From Bacteroidota bacterium (GTDB taxonomy: Bacteria > Bacteroidota > Bacteroidia > Bacteroidales > Prolixibacteraceae): 5,336 nucleotides of DNA. Under the pieces are notes generated by a model. The model was not told where the DNA came from, made no database searches, and saw only the letters and a program-made list of their open reading frames with translations. The stretch is from NCBI GenBank assembly GCA_030695265.1, contig JAUYTA010000081.1:1-5336 (forward strand), read 5' to 3'. Position 1 is the first letter of the stretch. Every line of letters starts with the position of its first letter. The position numbers were made by a program, and so were the translations under genes. Of this stretch, positions 1 through 5,336 are shown piece by piece.

Positions 1-1299
1 TGCTCCGGCCTGCCAAACCTTGTCGTACAAACCCCATTCTTTCAGGCCATTGATGAATATAGCATCAGCCTCCTGAAGCATGAGGACTTTTTCGGGAGTC
101 ACATCGCTCAGAATACGGATACCCAATCCCGGTCCCGGAAATGGATGACGACCCAACAATTCCTGCTTAATTCCCAAAGCCTTCCCCACCCTGCGAACTT
201 CGTCCTTGAACAACAAATTCAATGGTTCAACAACTTTCAGGTGCATTTTCTCGGGCAATCCACCCACATTGTGGTGAGATTTAATGGTCGCCGAAGGTCC
301 GTTTACCGAAACAGATTCGATCACATCAGGATAAATCGTTCCCTGTGCCAGCCATTTCACGTCCTGTATTTTGTGCGCTTCCACATCAAATACTTCGATG
401 AAGTCGCGGCCAATTGTTTTACGTTTTGTTTCAGGATCGGTAATTCCGGCCAGATCGTCCCAGAATTTCTGCCGGGCATCAACTCCAATCACATTCAGTC
501 CCATGTGCTGATACGAATCAAGTACTTGCTGAAATTCATCCTTGCGCAACAGCCCATTGTCCACAAAAATGCAGGTCAGGTTTTTACCGATCGCACGGTG
601 CAAAAGCACTCCGGCCACCGACGAATCAACTCCGCCTGAAAGGCCAAGCACCACTTTGTCGTCGCCAAGCTTGTCCTGAAGTTCCTTTATGGTTGTTTCG
701 ATGAACGAATCCGGTGTCCAGTCTTGTTTGCAACCGCAAATATCAACTACAAAATTATGAAGCAGCTGGGTTCCTTCGGTAGTATGATAAACTTCAGGAT
801 GAAACTGGATGCCAAAAGTTTGTTCACCTTCTATCTGAAAAGCAGCCTTGTCAACGTCGGCAGTACTTGCAATTACTTTGTAGTTTTCGGGAAGGCGCTC
901 GATGGTATCGCCATGCGACATCCAAACCTGGGTATGTTCGCTTATATTTTTAAACAACACATTTGCAGAATCTACAAAACCAAGTTTGGCGCGTCCGTAT
1001 TCCCGCGAATCTGATGGCATCACTTCGCCGCCAAAATAATGCGCCAGGTATTGTGCGCCATAGCAAACTCCCAGTAAAGGCAATTTGCCTTTAATAAGCG
1101 ACAAATCAGGTTTCGGTGCATTGGCATCTCTTACTGAAGATGGGCTTCCGGATAAAATTACGCCCTTTACGGTTTCGTCAATCGCCGGAAAATGGTTAAA
1201 AGGATAGATTTCGCAATAAACGTTCAACTCCCTAACGCGCCGGCCAATCAACTGTGTGTATTGTGAACCAAAATCGAGGATAAGAATTTTTTCCTGCAT
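1..1299 (-). CDS. guaA: GMP synthase (glutamine-hydrolysing), C-terminus cut by window edge
   Basis: GuaA converts XMP to GMP in the cytoplasm using ATP and glutamine, the last step of de novo guanine nucleotide synthesis. Read from the ATG at 1299, the frame stays open for 433 codons to the left edge. The N-terminal class I glutamine amidotransferase domain (about residues 1-190) starts [18 protein letters not shown]. It has the nucleophile Cys79 in GVCYGAQ and the His167/Glu169 pair in FHPEV. The ATP pyrophosphatase domain follows, with the P-loop SGGVDSS at 221-227. The dimerisation/XMP-binding part begins with [10 protein letters not shown] near 341-350 and [12 protein letters not shown] at 384-395. 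The family is usually about 505-525 residues, so roughly 75-90 are missing beyond position 1. All catalytic motifs in the visible part are intact and no frameshift is seen. The ATG gives the canonical N-terminus. The gene is 238 bp downstream of the CotH-like gene and probably has its own promoter. Confidence 0.97.
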   Translation of the reverse strand, partial: MQEKILILDFGSQYTQLIGRRVRELNVYCEIYPFNHFPAIDETVKGVILSGSPSSVRDANAPKPDLSLIKGKLPLLGVCYGAQYLAHYFGGEVMPSDSREYGRAKLGFVDSANVLFKNISEHTQVWMSHGDTIERLPENYKVIASTADVDKAAFQIEGEQTFGIQFHPEVYHTTEGTQLLHNFVVDICGCKQDWTPDSFIETTIKELQDKLGDDKVVLGLSGGVDSSVAGVLLHRAIGKNLTCIFVDNGLLRKDEFQQVLDSYQHMGLNVIGVDARQKFWDDLAGITDPETKRKTIGRDFIEVFDVEAHKIQDVKWLAQGTIYPDVIESVSVNGPSATIKSHHNVGGLPEKMHLKVVEPLNLLFKDEVRRVGKALGIKQELLGRHPFPGPGLGIRILSDVTPEKVLMLQEADAIFINGLKEWGLYDKVWQAGA

Positions 1300-1324
1300 G
1301 AGACATGTTTTTTATGAATTGGCG

Positions 1325-1332
1325 CAAAGATA
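1325..1332 (-). promoter_or_regulatory. Candidate Bacteroidota -7 promoter box for guaA
   Basis: The minus strand reads TATCTTTG here, a full match to the Bacteroidota primary-sigma -7 consensus TAnnTTTG. It lies 25 bases before the guaA ATG, so a start a few bases downstream would give a short leader. No clear TTG -33 element is visible at the expected distance upstream, where the sequence is a T-rich run (GTTTTTTATC) preceded by AGGGGAAA. The call therefore rests on the -7 box and its position alone. Confidence 0.45.
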
Positions 1333-1443
1333 GATAAAAAACTTTCCCCTGAAATCGCGTCGTCCATCAGGAGAAAAAGAAGTAAGGAAAATGTAAGGTT
1401 GAAAAAATTAGTGGTCAGTGTTCAGTCGCAGTATTGATGCGTC

Positions 1444-1506
1444 GTCATGCTGAACTTGTTTCAGCATCCCTAAATATATGAGAACCTGAAACAAGTTCAG
1501 GGTAAC
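1444..1506. repeat. REP-like palindromic intergenic repeat (hairpin)
   Basis: CTGAACTTGTTTCAG at 1450-1464 and CTGAAACAAGTTCAG at 1486-1500 are perfect 15-base inverted copies separated by 21 bases. A weaker outer extension pairs GTCATG (1444-1449) with GGTAAC (1501-1506) at some positions. This arrangement, GTCATGCTGAACTTGTTTCAG followed by its inverted partner, matches a palindromic repeat I recall as common between genes in Bacteroidota genomes. It sits 32 bases past the stop of the CotH-like gene and could fold in its mRNA. No T-run follows the stem immediately on the minus strand, so it is not a standard intrinsic terminator. Confidence 0.75.
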
Positions 1507-1537
1507 TGGATTCAGACAATTTAATGTAAACACGACA

Positions 1538-3148
1538 CTACGGCCTTTTCACAACTTTCTCTGCTAGTAATACGCGATTGTTATGGTTGATCCTTAAAAT
1601 AAAGATGCCTGGACTCAAAGAATTATTTCCTGAAAAATCAAGCTGTATCTGTCCGTTTTGAATATCAATGTTTTGTTTCCTGATCAACATCCCACCAGAA
1701 CTGAATATTTCAGCAATTCCTTCACCATTTACAGTTGGGGCAAGCTGAACAGTAAGCCGGTCGTTAAAAGGGTTTGGAAATATGGAAGTTGATTGGGAAA
1801 CGAATTGGTTTTCGTAACCGGTAAAATCATACGGCCACTGCTGATCCAGAAATGCAAGGCGGCTGGTTATCCAGTTTTTCATCCAGTTAATTTCAGAAAC
1901 GTAGCTGCTTCCAACGTAATAATTCGGCCAGACTTTTACTCCCAGAATTGGCCATCGCTGATAATTGCGAACCTGAGCTTCAGAAATCACATTGGTTAAA
2001 CTATCAATTACAAATGCAATTCGCTGCTCCGACAACTCTTTTTTCCGGAGCGTTGTCCACCGCTTTTTTAATTTATTGACATAGGCTGGATCTTGCATTA
2101 ACTTGTTCCACCAAAACGGATTTTGCCAGTAATCGGCTCCTAAATACGCCTGATATTGAAAACCGGAAGTTGACCATCCATTGTAATAATCAGCATTTCC
2201 GTAGGTGAGGTTAAAATCCCAGATGGGGCCGCAGTTTATCCGGTCATTTTTACCTTTGTACAAGTATGAACTCAAACGGTAACCATCCACATTTTTAGCC
2301 AACTCGTTAATGATCATGAAATCTATAAAAGAGGAATCGTTCAGGTATTCATGATAATTACCCGGAAAATTAAAAACTTCCTGGTATAGCGCATTTTCCA
2401 TCAGGCGAATATATGTTTGGATATAACTTTTCTGGACTGTAGTAATCTCCTTCGACTTTGGATAATCGTACTGATAAAAAGTCCGTCCAACAATATTGCT
2501 GTAATTAGAACTCCATCCCTCGCCACCACCACCTGTTGTTTTATCAATTTTAACAATGTACCCTCCGGTCAAGGCTTCACCTGCATTGTCGGTTGTGGTA
2601 AGTTTGGCAATGTCAACCCGGTTTTTGTTGCGTTTGATTTTTTCCATCAGCACATAAACTCCTTCATAACTACCATTCAGAAAAAGTTCGACAAACCGGC
2701 AACGAGGCGACCAATGCCCCAGCGAAGCGTCCAATGTATAAGTCAGCACATCGCGTATCATCGTTTTGTCGGTGTAAGGGGCATAAAGTATCCAATCGTT
2801 TTCTTTGGGCAAATCCAACAGCGAAACATCAATGTCAAGGCCATCAGCCGATCTGGTTTCGAAACCGTAACTTTTCTTCGGAAAACCCTGAGATGATGAT
2901 CCCCGCCATTCGATTCCCACTTTGCCATTGTAATTGTTTTTCGGATCGCTCAATGCATTTCGTTTGCCGGGGCCATTCCAGATAATGCCCATATCTACAA
3001 TGACCTTAGGATCATCCTTTATCGTCTGTCCATTGGTGGTGATAACAACCAAAGGTAGATTGGAAGAAGTAAAAGTTTGGGCAATTGCATTAAAAGAAAG
3101 GACGAAAATCAGAAATAAAACGAAAAAATGTTTCAGGTTTGACGACAT
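1538..3148 (-). CDS. Secreted CotH-like atypical kinase with T9SS type A sorting domain
   Basis: A complete 536-residue protein (ATG at 3148, TAG at 1538). Residues 1-23 form a signal peptide with a hydrophobic core (FFVLFLIFVLSF) and likely cleavage at AIA-Q. Residues about 78-440 match the CotH family, known from the Bacillus spore-coat kinase CotH. Visible motifs are WRGSSSQGFPKKSYGFE (81-97), DWILYAPYTDKTMIRD (118-133), GSYEGVYVLMEKIKR (159-173), GGYIVKID (195-202), INELAKNVDGYRLSSYLYK (280-298) and GPIWDFNLTYGN (307-318). The pair Asp288/Asp311 is 23 residues apart, which equals, as I recall, the spacing of the two essential aspartates of B. subtilis CotH. Residues about 452-536 are a T9SS type A tail: SIFPNPFNDRLTVQL, GGMLIRKQ, LSPGIFILRI, ending KVVKRP. 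So the protein should cross the inner membrane by Sec and the outer membrane by T9SS. Kinase activity and substrate are inferred, not shown. A structural or surface-binding role is the alternative. A terminator separates it from the upstream DUF1080 gene. Confidence 0.9.
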   Translation of the reverse strand: MSSNLKHFFVLFLIFVLSFNAIAQTFTSSNLPLVVITTNGQTIKDDPKVIVDMGIIWNGPGKRNALSDPKNNYNGKVGIEWRGSSSQGFPKKSYGFETRSADGLDIDVSLLDLPKENDWILYAPYTDKTMIRDVLTYTLDASLGHWSPRCRFVELFLNGSYEGVYVLMEKIKRNKNRVDIAKLTTTDNAGEALTGGYIVKIDKTTGGGGEGWSSNYSNIVGRTFYQYDYPKSKEITTVQKSYIQTYIRLMENALYQEVFNFPGNYHEYLNDSSFIDFMIINELAKNVDGYRLSSYLYKGKNDRINCGPIWDFNLTYGNADYYNGWSTSGFQYQAYLGADYWQNPFWWNKLMQDPAYVNKLKKRWTTLRKKELSEQRIAFVIDSLTNVISEAQVRNYQRWPILGVKVWPNYYVGSSYVSEINWMKNWITSRLAFLDQQWPYDFTGYENQFVSQSTSIFPNPFNDRLTVQLAPTVNGEGIAEIFSSGGMLIRKQNIDIQNGQIQLDFSGNNSLSPGIFILRINHNNRVLLAEKVVKRP

Positions 3149-3170
3149 CGGTTGAACTTAGGCTTAGCTG

Positions 3171-3206
3171 AAAAATAACAAAGCTTCCTGTTTAAAGAAA
3201 GCTTTG
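3171..3206 (-). terminator. Intrinsic terminator after the DUF1080 gene
   Basis: On the minus strand CAAAGCTTTC (3206-3197) pairs with GGAAGCTTTG (3188-3179) around the 8-base loop TTTAAACA. This gives a 10-bp stem with one G-T wobble, followed at once by TTATTTTT (3178-3171). It begins 12 bases past the DUF1080 stop codon and ends 22 bases before the CotH-like ATG. It should end or strongly reduce transcription from the DUF1080 gene, implying separate control of the CotH-like gene or partial read-through. Confidence 0.8.
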
Positions 3207-3218
3207 CCTGTTATATTA

Positions 3219-3974
3219 TTACAATTCGCGAATCCAGATATTGCGGAAACTTACAGGATTGCCATGATCCTGAAGTGTGATTGGTCCTGCTCCGTGAGGT
3301 TTTACGAAATACTCCGGAATACCAATGTAAGGAGTTGGACCACGCAACGCAACATGATTTTGCACCAAAACACCATTGTGTAAAACGGTTACGGTTGGCG
3401 GTGTAAAATAGGTCCCGTTTGAATTAAACCGGGGAGCAGTATAAATAATATCATACACCTGCCACACGCCCGGAGCTTTGCAAGCATTTACGAGCGGGGG
3501 ATGTTGTTTGTACAAACTTCCGGCCTGTCCATTGCGGTAAGTTCTGTTATTGTAGTTGTCCAATACCTGAACTTCGTAAATTCCCTGAAGAAAAACTCCG
3601 CTGTTTCCACGCCCCTGACTTTCACCAACCACTTCAGAAGGCGACCGCCATTCGATGTGAAGCTGAAAATCATTGAACACGCGTTTGGTTTTAATCGTTC
3701 CTTTACCTTTTGCGACTGTTACACAACCATCGGCCACAGTCCAACCGGGTTCTGCACCGGCGTCATTGGTCCATTCAGTACCCAGATTTACTCCGTCGAA
3801 AAGAACGATGGCATCCGATGGAGCATCAACAACTGTTGCTCCGGGAGTAATCACGGTGACTTCAGGATCCCAGATTTCAGTCATTTCAGGTTTCATCGGA
3901 AAATCAGTTCTTCCCTGAGCGAAAATTGCAGTAAAAGCCAGAACTCCTGCTGCTGAAAATAATACACGTTTCAT
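3219..3974 (-). CDS. Secreted DUF1080 protein (3-keto-disaccharide hydrolase / LamG-like fold)
   Basis: I place the start at the ATG at 3974, giving 251 residues. It begins with a normal signal peptide, MKRVLFSAAGVLAFTAIFAQG, cleaved near FA-Q. An in-frame ATG at 4010 would add MTNNNNNQKPTQ, encoded by repeat DNA and spoiling the signal peptide. From about residue 55 the protein is one DUF1080 domain (Pfam PF06439). It opens with IVLFDGVNLGTEW and continues with GRGNSGVFLQGIYEVQVLDNY, AGSLYKQHPPLVNACKAPGVWQVYDIIY and the closing ITLQDHGNPVSFRNIWIREL. The fold is a concanavalin/LamG-like beta sandwich. Some members hydrolyse 3-keto-glycosides made by periplasmic sugar oxidation, but many are untested. 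There is no lipobox cysteine, no T9SS tail and no second domain, so a soluble periplasmic location is likely. No oxidoreductase partner or glycan-uptake gene is visible nearby. The family call is firm and the reaction is inferred. Confidence 0.9.
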   Translation of the reverse strand: MKRVLFSAAGVLAFTAIFAQGRTDFPMKPEMTEIWDPEVTVITPGATVVDAPSDAIVLFDGVNLGTEWTNDAGAEPGWTVADGCVTVAKGKGTIKTKRVFNDFQLHIEWRSPSEVVGESQGRGNSGVFLQGIYEVQVLDNYNNRTYRNGQAGSLYKQHPPLVNACKAPGVWQVYDIIYTAPRFNSNGTYFTPPTVTVLHNGVLVQNHVALRGPTPYIGIPEYFVKPHGAGPITLQDHGNPVSFRNIWIREL

Positions 3975-3988
3975 TTGAGTTGGTTTTT

Positions 3989-4004
3989 GGTTATTATTAT
4001 TATT
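3989..4004. repeat. Short TTA trinucleotide run
   Basis: The plus strand reads TTATTATTATTATT just upstream of the chosen DUF1080 start. On the minus strand it is AAT/AAC-rich leader sequence, and it would encode the asparagine run of the rejected longer N-terminus. It joins directly to the GTCATT array, so leader and repeats form one low-complexity block. Confidence 0.7.
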
Positions 4005-4005
4005 T

Positions 4006-4095
4006 GTCATTGATAGTCATTCTATTGTCATTGGTTTCACGTCATTAATTGTCATTCACTTCGTGTCATTTGTTGTCATTGATCCTCATTTCATT
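4006..4095. repeat. Degenerate GTCATT direct-repeat array
   Basis: GTCATT occurs exactly at 4006, 4016, 4027, 4041, 4051, 4065 and 4075, with degenerate copies CTCATT at 4085 and TTCATT at 4090. Spacings of the exact copies are 10, 11, 14, 10, 14 and 10 bases, with variable linkers. On the transcribed strand each unit reads AATGAC, so every unit carries an ATG overlapped by a TGA. The array fills most of the region upstream of the DUF1080 gene. It may be a decayed tandem repeat, an array of protein-binding sites or a leader element, and the sequence does not decide which. Confidence 0.8.
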
Positions 4096-4114
4096 GCTGA
4101 TGAATAATGATTTT

Positions 4115-4163
4115 TCAACTTGGAACTTGAAACTTGGAACTTGAAACTTGAAACTTGAAACTT
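4115..4163. repeat. Heptamer tandem repeat (GAAACTT/GGAACTT), running into the mutase stop codon
   Basis: Seven consecutive 7-base units are present: TCAACTT (degenerate), GGAACTT, GAAACTT, GGAACTT, GAAACTT, GAAACTT and GAAACTT, ending at 4163. The last two bases of the final unit are the final two bases (AA on the minus strand) of the mutase TAA stop at 4162-4164. All copies share one orientation, so no hairpin or terminator forms. Heptamer tandem repeats of this kind occur between genes in Bacteroidota and in cyanobacteria, and copy number usually changes by replication slippage. Confidence 0.9.
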
Positions 4164-5336
4164 ACCGATCGAGTTCTTTCAAAATAGCTTCAATTTTCCC
4201 GTCAGCCTTTGCTGCAACTGCATCGTAATCTGCCCGACTGGCAAGTTCACCGGCCACCTCGCAATAAAATTTTATTTTAGGTTCAGTTCCTGAAGGGCGC
4301 ACAGAGATTTTTGTTCCGTCTTCGGTGAAGAACTGTAATACATTCGAGGTAGTTTTCTGGTCGATTGCCGTTTCTTCTCCTGAAAGTACATTCCTTGCAA
4401 CAAGGGTTTCATAATCCTTCACTATTTTCAATTTCGACCCGCCCAAAACTTTCGGTGGATTGGTTCGGAAATTAACCATCATTTGCTCAATTTCTTCGGC
4501 TCCCGCTTTTCCTTTGCGCACAACAGATTTCAATTTTTCGCGCGAAAAACCGTATTGCACATAGATATCGAGTAACATTTCGTACAACGATTTGCCCTGA
4601 TCCTTTGCCCAGGCCACAATTTCGGCCATCAACGCACACGATGAAACAGCATCTTTATCGCGCACAAAATCGGCAGGCATAAATCCGAAACTTTCTTCGC
4701 CACCGCCAATGTAAACTTTCTGTCCTTCCAAATCGCGGATTACCTCGGCAATGTATTTAAAACCTGTAAATACATCGTAAAAATCAACTCCGTTTTGCTC
4801 TGCAATTTTTGCAATCAGTTCGGTGGTCACAATGGTTTTTACCACAAACTCGTTGCCGGCCAATTTGCCACTTTCCTTGCGTTTGCTGATGATATAATAA
4901 ATAAAGACCAAAGCGGTTTGGTTCCCGTTCAGGATAACGAATTTGCCTTTATCGTTTTTAACGGCAACCCCAAGCCGGTCACCATCAGGATCAGTGGCCA
5001 ATACCAAATCCGCATCAACTTCAACAGCTTTGGCAATCGCCATTTCCAGCGCTGCGGTTTCTTCCGGATTGGGCGAAACAACAGTTGGAAAGTTTCCATC
5101 CACAACATCCTGTTCAGGAACATTAAATATGTTAGTGAAACCAAATGCCCGCAAAGCAGCAGGAACCAAACGAACTCCTGTTCCATGAATTGGAGTGAAT
5201 ACTATTTTTAAATCTTTGTGTTTTTGAACAATTTCAGGAGAAATGGAAACAGTTTTCACTTTTTCGAGGAAAAGATTGTCCATTTCGGCTCCCAATATGT
5301 CAATTAAACTTTTATCGCCTTTGAATTTGATGTCGG
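4162..5336 (-). CDS. Phosphoglucomutase/phosphomannomutase-family phospho-sugar mutase, N-terminus cut by window edge
   Basis: This enzyme moves phosphate between C1 and C6 of a hexose, linking glycolysis to nucleotide-sugar, glycan and storage-polymer synthesis in the cytoplasm. The frame is open from the right edge to the TAA at 4162, about 390 residues. A TTG at 5295 could be called a start, but coding-like sequence (DIKFKGDKSLIDILGAEM) continues in frame to the edge, so the gene is partial. Visible landmarks, in order, are FTPIHGTG, the metal-binding loop TDPDGDR (4975-4995), TGFKYIAE, the sugar-recognition loop GGGEES (4690-4707), and the phosphate-binding loop RPSGTEPK (4276-4299) in domain 4. 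TPIHGTG and the overall spacing fit the longer PGM2-like bacterial forms of about 570-590 residues. If so, about 190 residues are missing, including domain 1 with the catalytic phosphoserine. Glucose or mannose specificity cannot be decided here. No terminator hairpin follows, only the heptamer repeat. Confidence 0.95.
   Translation of the reverse strand, partial: DIKFKGDKSLIDILGAEMDNLFLEKVKTVSISPEIVQKHKDLKIVFTPIHGTGVRLVPAALRAFGFTNIFNVPEQDVVDGNFPTVVSPNPEETAALEMAIAKAVEVDADLVLATDPDGDRLGVAVKNDKGKFVILNGNQTALVFIYYIISKRKESGKLAGNEFVVKTIVTTELIAKIAEQNGVDFYDVFTGFKYIAEVIRDLEGQKVYIGGGEESFGFMPADFVRDKDAVSSCALMAEIVAWAKDQGKSLYEMLLDIYVQYGFSREKLKSVVRKGKAGAEEIEQMMVNFRTNPPKVLGGSKLKIVKDYETLVARNVLSGEETAIDQKTTSNVLQFFTEDGTKISVRPSGTEPKIKFYCEVAGELASRADYDAVAAKADGKIEAILKELDR

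Larger units (their letters stand above)
1300..1537. other. Intergenic region between the CotH-like gene and guaA
   Basis: This 238-base gap holds the palindromic repeat at 1444-1506 and the guaA -7 box at 1325-1332. Between them, 1411-1432 is a short stretch of imperfect CAGT-type repetition (GTCAGT, TTCAGT, GCAGT), and 1401-1408 is an A-run that reads as T on the minus strand. I find no small reading frame with convincing features and no RNA gene. Confidence 0.6.
3975..4161. other. Repeat-filled intergenic region between the mutase and DUF1080 genes
   Basis: Nearly all 187 bases belong to one of three simple-repeat blocks: the heptamer array, the GTCATT array and the TTA run. Only about 20 bases near 4096-4114 and about 14 before the DUF1080 ATG lie outside them. 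No TAnnTTTG box is visible on the minus strand and no terminator hairpin is seen, so the promoter of the DUF1080 gene, if it lies here, is not recognisable. Confidence 0.7.

Noticed and set aside
145..1014. Plus-strand open frames of 164 and 96 codons over guaA
   Set aside because: They lie antisense inside the intact GuaA frame, resemble no family I know and lack start context; they are shadows.
1444..1506. The palindrome as an intrinsic terminator of the CotH-like gene
   Set aside because: On the minus strand the stem is followed by CATGACGACGC rather than a T-run; the nearest T-run is about 35 bases further on.
2417..3155. Plus-strand open frames antisense to the CotH-like gene
   Set aside because: The minus-strand frame has clear family motifs along its whole length, and the opposite frames show none.
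3170..3177. TATTTTTC on the minus strand as a -7 promoter box for the CotH-like gene
   Set aside because: It lacks the final G of TAnnTTTG, is simply the T-tract of the terminator and has no -33 partner.
3501..3956. Plus-strand open frames antisense to the DUF1080 gene
   Set aside because: They are out of frame with a well-conserved domain and have cysteine/serine-rich, unstructured-looking composition.
1538..4010. DUF1080 and CotH-like genes as a two-gene functional system
   Set aside because: Only adjacency and shared export support it; a terminator separates them and I know of no established partnership.
4006..4163. Possible CRISPR array from the closely spaced direct repeats
   Set aside because: Units are only 6-7 bases, spacers are 0-8 bases and there are no cas genes; these are simple repeats.
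4795..5211. Open frames on both strands inside the mutase gene
   Set aside because: The mutase frame holds all expected loops, so the overlapping frames are by-products of its codon use.
5293..5295. TTG as the true start of the mutase gene
   Set aside because: The frame stays open with coding-like sequence to the window edge, and the missing domain 1 must lie upstream.

Overview
The window reads as chromosomal DNA of a Bacteroidota bacterium. The evidence is a type IX secretion (T9SS) type A sorting tail on one protein, a Bacteroidota-type -7 box (TAnnTTTG) in front of guaA, no clear Shine-Dalgarno sequences, and short AT-rich repeat blocks between genes. A free-living member of Bacteroidia is a reasonable guess, but I cannot place it more precisely.

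All four genes lie on the minus strand, so the window is best read right to left. (1) 5336-4162: the C-terminal two thirds of a phosphoglucomutase/phosphomannomutase-family enzyme, cut by the right edge. (2) 4161-3975: a 187-bp gap made almost entirely of short repeats: a heptamer tandem array that runs into the mutase stop codon, a loosely periodic GTCATT array, and a small TTA run. (3) 3974-3219: a secreted DUF1080 (3-keto-disaccharide hydrolase / LamG-like) protein, followed by a good intrinsic terminator. (4) 3148-1538: a secreted CotH-like atypical kinase with a T9SS C-terminal sorting domain. (5) 1537-1300: a gap holding a palindromic REP-like repeat and a guaA promoter candidate. (6) 1299-1: GMP synthase GuaA, truncated at its C-terminus by the left edge.

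The two outer genes are housekeeping functions (hexose-phosphate interconversion and guanine nucleotide synthesis). The two middle genes encode exported proteins, one probably periplasmic and one probably sent to the cell surface or outside. The terminator between the middle genes and the repeat-filled gap before them argue against one operon, so shared orientation is the only firm link. I see no mobile element, CRISPR array, RNA gene or defence system. I found no convincing new multi-gene system. The most unusual parts are the repeat-only gap and the predicted T9SS-exported CotH-type kinase.
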